Made by a program: the position numbers and the translations under genes. Below are positions 42,608 to 50,039 of a stretch of 64,000 nt of DNA, piece by piece (the first letter of the stretch is position 1; every line of letters begins with the position of its first letter). The notes under the pieces were generated by a model that saw nothing but the letters and a program-made list of their open reading frames with translations, was not told where the DNA came from and did no database searches. This DNA comes from Marvinbryantia formatexigens DSM 14469 (GTDB lineage Bacteria; Bacillota; Clostridia; Lachnospirales; Lachnospiraceae): positions 62,001 through 126,000 of the forward strand of contig NZ_CP102268.1 of assembly GCF_025148285.1 (NCBI RefSeq), written 5' to 3'.

Positions 42608-44008
42608 TTATTCCCTCCCGTTCCAGCAATACGTGCAGAGCTTTGACGCATCCAGCCCGACTGATTTTATCATGTCGTCCAGACGATGATATCTGAGAGA
42701 GGAGAAATTCATTTCGCGGCCGATTTCCTCCACCATTTTGTGGTAGCGCTCGGAATCCGGGTCGGAATACTCCTGCAGGTGCTTTTCTGCCTCGTCGCCC
42801 TCAAACCGCTTCATCACCCGGCGGGTAATCAGATCCATTTCCGATGAGGAGCGGGAAAAATTCAGGAATTTGCATCCATAAATCAGCGGCGGACACGCCG
42901 GACGGATGTGCACCTCTTTTGCTCCGCTGTGATAGAGGAATTCCGTCGTCTCCCTGAGCTGTGTGCCGCGCACAATGGAATCGTCGATAAGAAGAAGGCG
43001 CTTCCCCTTTATCAGGTCGTGCACCGGAATCAGCTTCATCTTGGCGATCCGGTTTCTCTGGCTCTGCATGGTCGGCATAAATGACCGCGGCCAGGTGGGC
43101 GTGTACTTTATAAACGGTCTGGAGAACGGAATGCCCGATTTATTTGCATATCCAATCGCGTGAGGCGTTCCGGAATCCGGCACACCCGCTACCGTGTCCG
43201 TGCGCACATTATCGCGCTGCGCCAGCAGCTCCCCGCAGCGGTAACGCATCTGCTCCACGCTGATTCCCTCGTAGGATGAGGACGGATATCCGTAATATAC
43301 CCAGAGAAAGGTACAGATTTTCATTTCTTTTCCCGGCTGCACAAGCGTCACCACCGCCTCCGGCGTCATAACCACAATCTCTCCCGGTCCCAGCTCGCGA
43401 TAGTCGTCATAGCCGAGATTTAAGTAGGCAAAGCTCTCAAAGGAGGCGCACCAGGCGTCCTCTTTCTTTCCGATGACCACCGGCGTCCTGCCCAGCCTGT
43501 CCCTTGCAATGTAAATGCCCTTCGGCGTCAGCACCATCAGCGTCATGGAACCGTCGATTTTTTCCTGCGCGTACTGGATGCCCTCCACAATATTTTCCTT
43601 CTGGTTAATCAGCGTCGCTACCAGCTCCGTGGCATTGATTTCCCCGCTCGTCATTTCCATGAAATGCGTGTGCCTGGACAGGAGCTCTTTTGTCAGAGCT
43701 TCCATGTTATTAATCTTTCCCACCGTGGTAATCACGTAGGTGCCGTGATGCGAACGAATCAGCAGCGGCTGCGGCTCGTAATCGGAAATGCAGCCAATTC
43801 CCATATACCCCTTCATTTCATTTGCGTCTTTTTCGAACTTCGTGCGGAACGGAGAATTTTCTATATTATGAATTGCCCGGTCGAACCCATTTTTCCCGTA
43901 GACCGCCATACCGCCGCGTCTCGTTCCAAGATGGGAATGATAATCCACACCGAAAAACAAATCAAATACACAATCCTCTTTTGAAGCTACAGCAAAAAAA
44001 CCGCCCAT
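42608..44008 (-). CDS. PurF-like amidophosphoribosyltransferase lacking the Cys nucleophile
   Basis: 466-residue homologue of glutamine phosphoribosylpyrophosphate amidotransferase, the first enzyme of purine synthesis. The N-terminal Ntn-hydrolase domain opens MGGFFAVASKEDC, with Gly where mature PurF has the catalytic Cys1, so glutamine hydrolysis should be lost. The phosphoribosyltransferase domain is intact, with the PRPP loop LLLIDDSIVRGTQL at residues 338-351. A Cys pair CTYC lies at the C-terminus. It may use ammonia, or be a regulatory paralogue. No other purine gene is nearby; it is cotranscribed with a P-type ATPase. Consensus promoter upstream. Confidence 0.87.
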   Translation of the reverse strand: MGGFFAVASKEDCVFDLFFGVDYHSHLGTRRGGMAVYGKNGFDRAIHNIENSPFRTKFEKDANEMKGYMGIGCISDYEPQPLLIRSHHGTYVITTVGKINNMEALTKELLSRHTHFMEMTSGEINATELVATLINQKENIVEGIQYAQEKIDGSMTLMVLTPKGIYIARDRLGRTPVVIGKKEDAWCASFESFAYLNLGYDDYRELGPGEIVVMTPEAVVTLVQPGKEMKICTFLWVYYGYPSSSYEGISVEQMRYRCGELLAQRDNVRTDTVAGVPDSGTPHAIGYANKSGIPFSRPFIKYTPTWPRSFMPTMQSQRNRIAKMKLIPVHDLIKGKRLLLIDDSIVRGTQLRETTEFLYHSGAKEVHIRPACPPLIYGCKFLNFSRSSSEMDLITRRVMKRFEGDEAEKHLQEYSDPDSERYHKMVEEIGREMNFSSLRYHRLDDMIKSVGLDASKLCTYCWNGRE

Positions 44009-44070
44009 TTTATCTTCCTCCAGTTAATGTATGTTCAATATCTGTGCTCCTGCACTTGCAGTCATATATC

Positions 44071-44099
44071 ACTATACCAATATCTGAGAAAATGTACAA
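44071..44099 (-). promoter_or_regulatory. Promoter of the PurF-like/P-ATPase operon
   Basis: TTGTAC, 17 bp, TATAGT on the minus strand, about 60 bp before the ATG at 44008. No operator-like palindrome or riboswitch structure is evident in the short leader. Confidence 0.6.
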
Positions 44100-44212
44100 G
44101 GAAAAAAATATTAAAAAAAGATGATATCTGCAATATCTTTCCAAATGTTACGATTCACAGCCTTCCGCCCGCATGCGCAGTCCGGAACAACCAAAATCAT
44201 TTAAGAAAATAA

Positions 44213-44239
44213 AAAAATCCAGTATCTAACTGGATTTTT
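44213..44239 (-). terminator. Terminator of the displaced tRNA gene
   Basis: AAAAATCCAGT and ACTGGATTTTT, perfect 11-bp arms with a 5-base loop and a following T-run on the minus strand. It lies four bases after the tRNA 3' remnant, where a tRNA terminator belongs. Confidence 0.82.
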
Positions 44240-44243
44240 CAGA

Positions 44244-44267
44244 GCGCGAGACGGGACTCGAAACCGT
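44244..44267 (-). mobile_element. 3' tRNA remnant, candidate attachment site of the conjugative element
   Basis: Read on the minus strand, ACGGT TTCGAGT CCCGT CTCGCGC is a tRNA T-arm and 3' acceptor strand: T-loop TTCGAGT (44256-44262), T-stem CCCGT, acceptor CTCGCGC (44244-44250). The first T-stem strand has one mismatch at the normally invariant 53-61 pair, and no anticodon or D arm lies upstream. With its terminator still attached on the left, this is what remains on the chromosome side when an element integrates into a tRNA 3' end. Confidence 0.65.
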
Positions 44268-44610
44268 GACGCATTTTAAAATAAATACCCATTTTATGCG
44301 GTTTTCAAGGAATTATGGGATAAATCTTCTTTAGTTTATTATCAGAATCCCCTTATTTGTTACGCAAATAATAGATTTCTGAGTGCTATGCAACACGAAA
44401 TGCAACACGAAAAAATACCCCCTGGAAAACTTCTATACCTGCTTTCCAAGTTTGGTAAACGAAGCATCTGCTACTTGAATCTCCTGCCTTTCTCTTATAT
44501 AATTTATTATTAGAGAAACATCGCAAATCCGTATATTTTCCGGTTTGTTTTATAATAGGAAAATATGTAGCCAGAACAGGTATCTCATCGCAACAGAAGG
44601 AGAAAAATTT

Positions 44611-47040
44611 ATGAGAAAAGTTACAAAGCATCACAGAAGTTTACATATCGTCCTGGTATTACTGGCATTTTGTATCATATCAGTCTTCAGCTCCATGTTT
44701 CTGCAGGCAGATGTCCATGCAGCCAATACAAAAACCGGACTGAACCAGACGAAGCTGACATTGAATACCGGGAAAAAGTATACACTCAAACTCAGCGGTA
44801 TCTCTGGAAAAGTTAAATGGACAACCTCTAAAAAAAGCGTTGCTACCGTTTCCTCGAAAGGCGTGGTAACAGCGAAGAAAAAAGGCACTGCTACTATCAC
44901 CGCCAGGGCAGGAAGTAAAAAGTATACCTGCAGGGTAACGGTAAAGCAGCCGGTAAAATCCGTAAAGCTGAACAAAAAATCCTACACGCTGAAAAAAGCA
45001 GGCGCTGCAGTGACACTGAAGGCATCTGTATCCCCCTCCAGCGCAAACAACCGGTCCGTCACCTGGAAAAGCTCTAACACGAAAGTGGCAACGGTAAGCA
45101 GCAAAGGAAAGGTAAAAGCTGTTGGCAATGGAACTGCTACCATTACCGCAACTGCAAAGGATGGCTCAAAGAAAAAGGCTTCCTGCAAAATAACAGTAAA
45201 ACTGCCTGTTGTGAAAGCAAAGAAAATTTCTCTGAACAGGTCCTCTGCCACCCTTACATCTGCTGGCAGTTCCCTGCAGCTTACTACATCATTTTCTCCT
45301 TCCGGTACAACCAACAGGAATGTTTCCTGGAAGAGCTCCAACACGAAAGTGGCTGCTGTGGACAGTAAAGGAAAAGTCACCGCCAGGGGTAACGGGACAG
45401 CAACCATTACCGCAGCCACAAAGGACGGCTCAAAAAAGACAGCTTCATGCAAAATAACAGTGAAGATTCCTGCGGTAGTAAAAGTATCTTCTGTCGCCCT
45501 GAACCGTACCTCTGCCACACTCACTGCCAGAGGGCAGACGCTGCAGCTTGCCGCTTCTGTTTCACCTTCCAGCGCAGCAAATAAAGCAGTTACATGGAAG
45601 AGTTCGAATACCGGAATTGCTTCCGTAGACAGCAGCGGAAAAGTGACTGCCGTTGCAAATGGTACAGCAACAGTTACCGCAACCGCGAAGGACGGCTCCG
45701 GGAAAGCAGCATCCTGCAAAATATCGGTAAGCATCAGCTCCGGTTCCCCGGCTCCTGCACCTGCTCCTTCAACACCTTCGACGCCATCCAATGTGAAAAC
45801 AGCCTCCGGAACCGCATCCACCGGTGTCAGTATTTCCGGAAATGGAACAGGTTTCATGGCAGGTGAAACGCTGCAGCTTACGGCTTCTGTGACCCCTGCA
45901 GGTGCCACAGACAAGAGCATCACCTGGAGCTCCAGCAATACTTCTGTGGCAACCGTGGACAGCAACGGTAAAGTAACAATGCTTGCTGCCGGTGACTGCA
46001 CAATCACTGCGTATGCCGTAAACTGGGGCGTCCCGGCGGAATACGTCTCCACAGTCGTGAAATATAACTGGTCCCTGGAACGCCAGGCACAGGAATTCCA
46101 GCCGCGCGCGGCATATAATATCACAGTCACACCTGCCCGCACACAGATAACCGGTATCTGGCTCACAGATAACGACTGTGACGGAGAAATTGCTGTTACA
46201 CAGAAAATGATTCCAGTTGGCGGTACAAAAAAAGTGGCTCTCACGTTGAACAGTGCCTATACGAATCCGAAAAATGCGCAGCTCGTCTGGACGTCCAGCG
46301 ACCCTGGCATTGCTACCGTGGACAGCAGCGGCACCGTCACCGGTATCGCTAAAGGCTATGCAACGATTACAGTAAAAACACAGTATCCGGCTGAAGACGG
46401 TACTTACCCGACAGCCTCCACGACCTACCGCGTGGGCGCATATACGTATGATGAGATTCTCAATAACCTGACAATCGACAGGGAGGCTTCCCTGACGGCG
46501 CACGAATATCTGAATCATATCCGCACAACACCGGCAGACCGGGCACTGGCTTCCTTCCGCGACCAGCCCGCTGTAGAGGCGCGCATATGGGATGAAGGGC
46601 TTATGCAATTAGCAACAGCAAGAGCTTCCAGAAATATTGTCTGCACGATGATTGGCGGCTGGACATCCGGCGAAAAATCCGACAGGAATTCTCTCGCAAC
46701 ACACGGTGGTATGCAAAACGGTTATGGCGGTTCATGGAGTACAAGCGGAACCATACTAGGCAGAAATGCAGCAAGGGGGCTTACCGAAGACCATGCACAT
46801 ATGGTAAACCAGTTGGATTCAAGAAGCTATGTAGCCATTGCATTTGTGCGCTACAGCAATCCTTCCGGTGTTAATCTGACATCCATGATTGTAGATATGT
46901 CTCCCTGCTCTTACGCAGAAGGAAAACAGAATCTTGCAAATGCAGGCGTCAGCTTCCTGGATGATATGGAAAAAAGCATTTTAGTACCAAAAGAGCAGTA
47001 CCTCGACTTCTGCCGCCATTTTGGAATTACTGCAGGTTGA
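44611..47040 (+). CDS. Secreted Big2-repeat protein with CAP-like C-terminal domain
   Basis: 809-residue exported protein. I start at MRKVTKHHRSLHIV (AGAAGGAG upstream). Signal peptide about residues 1-38. Bacterial Ig-like (Big2) modules follow at about 45-110, 116-196, 203-284, 292-373, 405-470 and 512-605, each with the W-SSN--VA-V---G-V-A--NGTATITA pattern; a Pro/Ala/Ser linker is at 376-395. Residues 625-770 resemble a divergent CAP/SCP domain (HEYLNHIR, WDEGLMQLATARASR). No LPXTG or membrane anchor is visible, so it may be released or held non-covalently. Adhesion or wall interaction is likely. A TATAAT (44551) lies upstream. Confidence 0.82.
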   Translation: MRKVTKHHRSLHIVLVLLAFCIISVFSSMFLQADVHAANTKTGLNQTKLTLNTGKKYTLKLSGISGKVKWTTSKKSVATVSSKGVVTAKKKGTATITARAGSKKYTCRVTVKQPVKSVKLNKKSYTLKKAGAAVTLKASVSPSSANNRSVTWKSSNTKVATVSSKGKVKAVGNGTATITATAKDGSKKKASCKITVKLPVVKAKKISLNRSSATLTSAGSSLQLTTSFSPSGTTNRNVSWKSSNTKVAAVDSKGKVTARGNGTATITAATKDGSKKTASCKITVKIPAVVKVSSVALNRTSATLTARGQTLQLAASVSPSSAANKAVTWKSSNTGIASVDSSGKVTAVANGTATVTATAKDGSGKAASCKISVSISSGSPAPAPAPSTPSTPSNVKTASGTASTGVSISGNGTGFMAGETLQLTASVTPAGATDKSITWSSSNTSVATVDSNGKVTMLAAGDCTITAYAVNWGVPAEYVSTVVKYNWSLERQAQEFQPRAAYNITVTPARTQITGIWLTDNDCDGEIAVTQKMIPVGGTKKVALTLNSAYTNPKNAQLVWTSSDPGIATVDSSGTVTGIAKGYATITVKTQYPAEDGTYPTASTTYRVGAYTYDEILNNLTIDREASLTAHEYLNHIRTTPADRALASFRDQPAVEARIWDEGLMQLATARASRNIVCTMIGGWTSGEKSDRNSLATHGGMQNGYGGSWSTSGTILGRNAARGLTEDHAHMVNQLDSRSYVAIAFVRYSNPSGVNLTSMIVDMSPCSYAEGKQNLANAGVSFLDDMEKSILVPKEQYLDFCRHFGITAG

Positions 47041-47083
47041 TACAGTATCTGAAACTGCTGCTGGAAAAATTTTTAAGGGAATA

Positions 47084-47112
47084 TTGCATTTCAGAATCGC
47101 ATATGCTATAAT
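47084..47112 (+). promoter_or_regulatory. Consensus promoter of a short convergent RNA
   Basis: TTGCAT (47084-47089), 17 bp, TATAAT (47107-47112) on the plus strand. No gene follows it in this direction; only the shared hairpin at 47154-47188 lies 40 bp ahead, so the product should be a short RNA. Confidence 0.7.
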
Positions 47113-47117
47113 GCCTA

Positions 47118-47190
47118 TAGGCAAAAGACAATACCCAGTATAGGGAACAAGCAAAATCCCCGGAGGTGTACCAGACCTTCGGGGATTTCT
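47118..47190 (+). ncRNA. Candidate antisense RNA (type I antitoxin-like)
   Basis: About 75 nt, predicted from the promoter at 47084-47112 and the hairpin at 47154-47188. It runs toward the small toxin-like gene at 47239-47325 and would overlap the 3' end of that transcript through the common terminator, the arrangement of par/Fst and TxpA/RatA type I systems. Start and end are estimates. Confidence 0.5.
47154..47188. terminator. Bidirectional terminator shared by toxin-like gene and convergent RNA
   Basis: Fourteen-base arms AAATCCCCGGAGGT/ACCTTCGGGGATTT (one G-T pair) with a 7-base loop. ATTT follows on the plus strand and ATTTTG on the minus. It lies between the convergent promoter and the small peptide gene. 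Confidence 0.75.
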
Positions 47191-47238
47191 ATTCCCATTT
47201 TGAAGTGGTTGGGCTTATGACCACAGGCTAGTTACCGA

Positions 47239-47325
47239 CTATTTGTCGCCGTCTAACCATTTGATGATGTAGTGGCAGGCTACACCAGCCGCAACAGCGA
47301 CAATAAATGATAAGAATCCCTCCAC
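47239..47325 (-). CDS. 28-residue hydrophobic toxin-like peptide
   Basis: Starts at GTG (47325) and reads MEGFLSFIVAVAAGVACHYI then IKWLDGDK: a hydrophobic helix followed by a C-terminal KWLDG tail. This matches the small holin-like or type I toxin-like peptides scattered through Firmicute genomes (members opening (M/V)EGFLL and ending CKWLDG). AGAAGGA lies 12 bases upstream, a long spacing. The gene points at the shared terminator and the convergent RNA. If functional it would depolarise the membrane when unpaired from the RNA. Confidence 0.65.
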   Translation of the reverse strand: MEGFLSFIVAVAAGVACHYIIKWLDGDK

Positions 47326-47437
47326 ATGATGCGACTGTCCTTCTCTCCATAAAACAAAAACAGAAAAAGCAGCGAACTGTTTTCCCGTAGAAAACTCAGC
47401 TCACTGCCCAATTATTTCTGTTTTTTAGTTACTGTGC

Positions 47438-48388
47438 TTACGCCAATACAGGCTCTCTTTTCTTGATGATGGCTTCGACTTCTGCAATGCTTTTCTCTGC
47501 AACATCAGCAATTTGTTCTAATGAATAACCCTTTCTGTACATACTTAAAATAAACTTTGCATTTGCCTCATCTGTTGCAAACTCTTTAATTCCCTGACTC
47601 AGATTACACATAACGCTCACATCCTTTCTCAATTCATCATCTACCGAAATCTGATATTCGTTTTCCATGATTCCCAGCTTTTCACTAACAGATAATTCCA
47701 TTGATAAAATTGTGCTTAACAGACGATGCAGCTCATACTTTTCATCATGCTTAGGAAGCTCATTTGCTATGCCAATCATAACGATATTTAATAAGTCAAG
47801 ACCGCCTTTCCACTGATAAGAGCCTAACATATCATCTTTTGCAAGATGAATATAAGCCATGCTGTTCTCATCCATGCCCATACAAACCCAAATGGAAAAT
47901 ACACGCTTGATGTCGTTATAGTTTGTCTTAACAAAATCTCGTTCCTTCTGCGAGGATATCAGTCGGCTCACATAGAAAACTGCCCGGTTTAAAATATGAT
48001 AGCTTGAAGGTTCATCCTTCTGTGCTTCGAGATTCACGATAACCTGTGAAACGCCGTCTTTCATGCGTACATAAAAGACGATATCGAACCTGACAAGTCC
48101 TTCATTAATCTCCGCATTTTCCGTATTCATGCCAACGATTCGCTGTCCGTCTTTTTCCTTAACTGTATTTGTCAGTCCCTGTTCCACAGGCACAACACTG
48201 ATGAACGGATTTCCCTCAATGTAAGGTACTACATCTTTTGGGTTCATTCCCTGGAACTCGTCAACTGTTTTCACCAAAATGTGTGCTAATATGATTTTAT
48301 TTCCTAACAGGCGCTTTGCCTTTTCATCGTACTGAGCTTCTTGATTTGTCGCACTTACTGCATTTTTTATTTCTGTGTCCACAGCCAT
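47438..48388 (-). CDS. Rpn/PD-(D/E)XK nuclease family protein
   Basis: 316-residue protein of PF12784, the recombination-promoting nuclease / putative transposase group. Residues 40-150 carry the nuclease core with the Asp in LVRFDIVFYVRM and the Glu-x-Gln in VIVNLEAQKDEPS; earlier NPFISVVPVEQG is also typical. The C-terminal part (YSLEQIADVAEKSIAEVEAII) is helix-turn-helix-like. Rpn proteins of Escherichia coli are RecA-independent DNA nucleases and some act as phage defence or toxin modules. Such genes are often carried on mobile elements, as here. Confidence 0.82.
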   Translation of the reverse strand: MAVDTEIKNAVSATNQEAQYDEKAKRLLGNKIILAHILVKTVDEFQGMNPKDVVPYIEGNPFISVVPVEQGLTNTVKEKDGQRIVGMNTENAEINEGLVRFDIVFYVRMKDGVSQVIVNLEAQKDEPSSYHILNRAVFYVSRLISSQKERDFVKTNYNDIKRVFSIWVCMGMDENSMAYIHLAKDDMLGSYQWKGGLDLLNIVMIGIANELPKHDEKYELHRLLSTILSMELSVSEKLGIMENEYQISVDDELRKDVSVMCNLSQGIKEFATDEANAKFILSMYRKGYSLEQIADVAEKSIAEVEAIIKKREPVLA

Positions 48389-48769
48389 AACCCCCTTTTC
48401 TTCATTTGTCGGGAATTACAAAATCCACTCCCTACAGGGTATATAACCTCATAATTATTATACGCCAGAACCACAGCCAAATCAACCTAATTTTTTTGCC
48501 CGTTTGTGCCAACGAACACTTGACACTAACCACTCCATTTTAAAATTGCATATGCCATTGTTCAAAGAAATGCAAGTGAGCCACATGGACGGTCAGAAAC
48601 GGATTTCCCGGAGATTGCGCCTCCGGAAAGTTCTATTTCTTTTTTAACATGACTACAGTCCATACCTTTGTATGCTCTGCCAGTTCTTATGATATTTCCT
48701 ATTCCCCTGCTCTCGAAAACTTCTTCGTCATCATGCCAGAAACAGACATAGTGCCTATGACCTTTTTGC

Positions 48770-49150
48770 TCACTTCCACGTCATTTGAAGTTCTCTTTTG
48801 TTGTTTACGCAATCCGCTAAATACAAGTTAATAAGTGTCTGGTAAGGCATTCCCAGCTTAGCCGCCTGATTCTTAAACTAGTCAATGACAGAAGGTGAAA
48901 TTTTTATTGTAACCTGTTTCTTCAACTCTTTTGCATACGGATTCTGTCTTTATTCTGATTGCCTGTCCTTATCTGACTGCAATTCTGCTAACATCATTTT
49001 CTCAATTTTAATTACGTCCGGCTGCGTCGGTGTAAAGCGAATCCCTCTATGTAACAGATTGATAACTTTTCTTGCGTTCTTTTCCATTTTCTGTACTATC
49101 TTCGGGTCTGCAATCCGTACAGGCTTCCCGTTATAATTTCATTTCCATAA
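48770..49150 (-). pseudogene. Decayed CopG/BrnA-type antitoxin
   Basis: The minus frame reads KPVRIADPKIVQKMEKNARK ... LLHRGIRFTPTQPDV ... then a TAA stop, NPYAKELKKQVTIKISPSVID, a TAG stop, and FKNQAAKLGMPYQTLINLYL. This is a ribbon-helix-helix antitoxin of the BrnA type with two in-frame stops, and the first codons seem to be in another frame (NVAYGNEIITG). The gene is dead. Between 48389 and 48770 nothing else is recognised apart from an imperfect hairpin near 48602-48630. Confidence 0.7.
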
Positions 49151-49221
49151 GCAACATTTCTCCTTGTATAGATTAAGCCCCTTGCCGTTCCCGGCAAGAG
49201 GCTTAAAAACTTTTCCGCGGT

Positions 49222-49304
49222 CTATTTATTATTCGCATGACCGGGAGCGAACCACGTTTACACAGCCTATTTATATTCCGCATGACTGGGAGCAGACTAC
49301 TTTT
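49222..49304. repeat. Degenerate 38-bp direct repeat
   Basis: CTATTTAT..CGCATGAC.GGGAGC..AC occurs at 49222-49259 and again at 49267-49304, about 30 of 38 positions identical, period 45. It lies between two dead antitoxin/toxin remnants and follows a GC-rich hairpin (49181-49204). It may be element ends or simple duplication. Confidence 0.5.
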
Positions 49305-49369
49305 CAAGGCAGTTGTCTGCTACTATTGTTATACGCAAGCCCAGCAAATATGTCAATCCCCGCAAAAAA

Positions 49370-49498
49370 TTAAAATTTCAAAATCGGCTGCTCGCCATAG
49401 TCGGCGTAAAGGGCTTTCTGGACATGCGGTGTCCGATTCTGAAGAATATCCAGCAGGATATTTGCATCAATCAATAAGTTAAATAGATACGGTAGCAT
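49370..49498 (-). pseudogene. PIN-domain toxin fragment
   Basis: A 42-codon frame with LLIDANILLDILQNRTPHVQ, the first strand and catalytic Asp of a VapC-type PIN ribonuclease, then an unrelated tail (YADYGEQPILKF) and a stop. A full PIN domain needs about 130 residues, so this is a remnant. Just upstream another frame reads PNGREAGSFIPKDATVSI, perhaps the end of its cognate antitoxin. Confidence 0.65.
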
Positions 49499-49537
49499 CC
49501 TTGGGAATAAAACTTCCTGCTTCCCGACCATTTGGGG

Positions 49538-49774
49538 TTACAATATTGGACTTTGCGATGAATCCCCCTCTTCCACTTCTGTCATAGACTTATCCAGCAC
49601 GGAAAGATAATCTTCATTTCTCCTGGCTTTTATCATTTCATTATATTCCCGCTCAGACAACATCACAACATTTTCATTTTTCGGTCTTGATATAACCAGT
49701 GTTTCACCATTAAAAACCTTATCACATAAATTCTCAAAATTGTCTCTGACATCCACGCATTTTACTACTAACAT
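49538..49774 (-). CDS. Phd/YefM-family antitoxin
   Basis: 78-residue protein started at MLVVKCVDVRDNFENL with AAGGAG upstream. It has the Phd/YefM pattern: a DNA-binding start, FNGETLVISRPKNENVVMLSEREYNEM, and an acidic C-terminal tail. Such antitoxins neutralise RelE/YoeB- or Doc-type toxins and repress their own operon. The frame looks intact, but no toxin partner follows; only the PIN fragment lies downstream, so this may be an orphan antitoxin. The final residues (GDSSQSPIL) are unlike the usual tail, suggesting a break at the end. Confidence 0.75.
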   Translation of the reverse strand: MLVVKCVDVRDNFENLCDKVFNGETLVISRPKNENVVMLSEREYNEMIKARRNEDYLSVLDKSMTEVEEGDSSQSPIL

Positions 49775-50039
49775 ACAAACCACTCCTTTTTCCATATTTA
49801 AAATAATAAAAGCGTATATATTGGGGGCTGGGCGGTTCATCCAGCATCTCAGGTACTTCAAATGGAGTGTATCGGGAACCATTTCCGACCTCAAAATAAA
49901 TACGATTGTTACAAAGTAATTTTTATCTGTAACATACTACTTAATTTATCAGGAGTCAATAAAATATTTCTAAGTCTGCCACTATTCCATCTCTTATTTT
50001 CCCGCATTCGATGAAAATTTCTGATACCAGTCAGACAGT

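Noticed and set aside
44241-44300. Complete tRNA gene
   Set aside because: Only the T-arm and the 3' acceptor strand are present; no anticodon or D arm can be formed upstream, and the T-stem has a mismatch at 53-61.
44982-46244. 420-codon minus-strand frame opposite the Big2 protein
   Set aside because: It comes from the repetitive codon use of the Ig modules; it has no start signal or known family.
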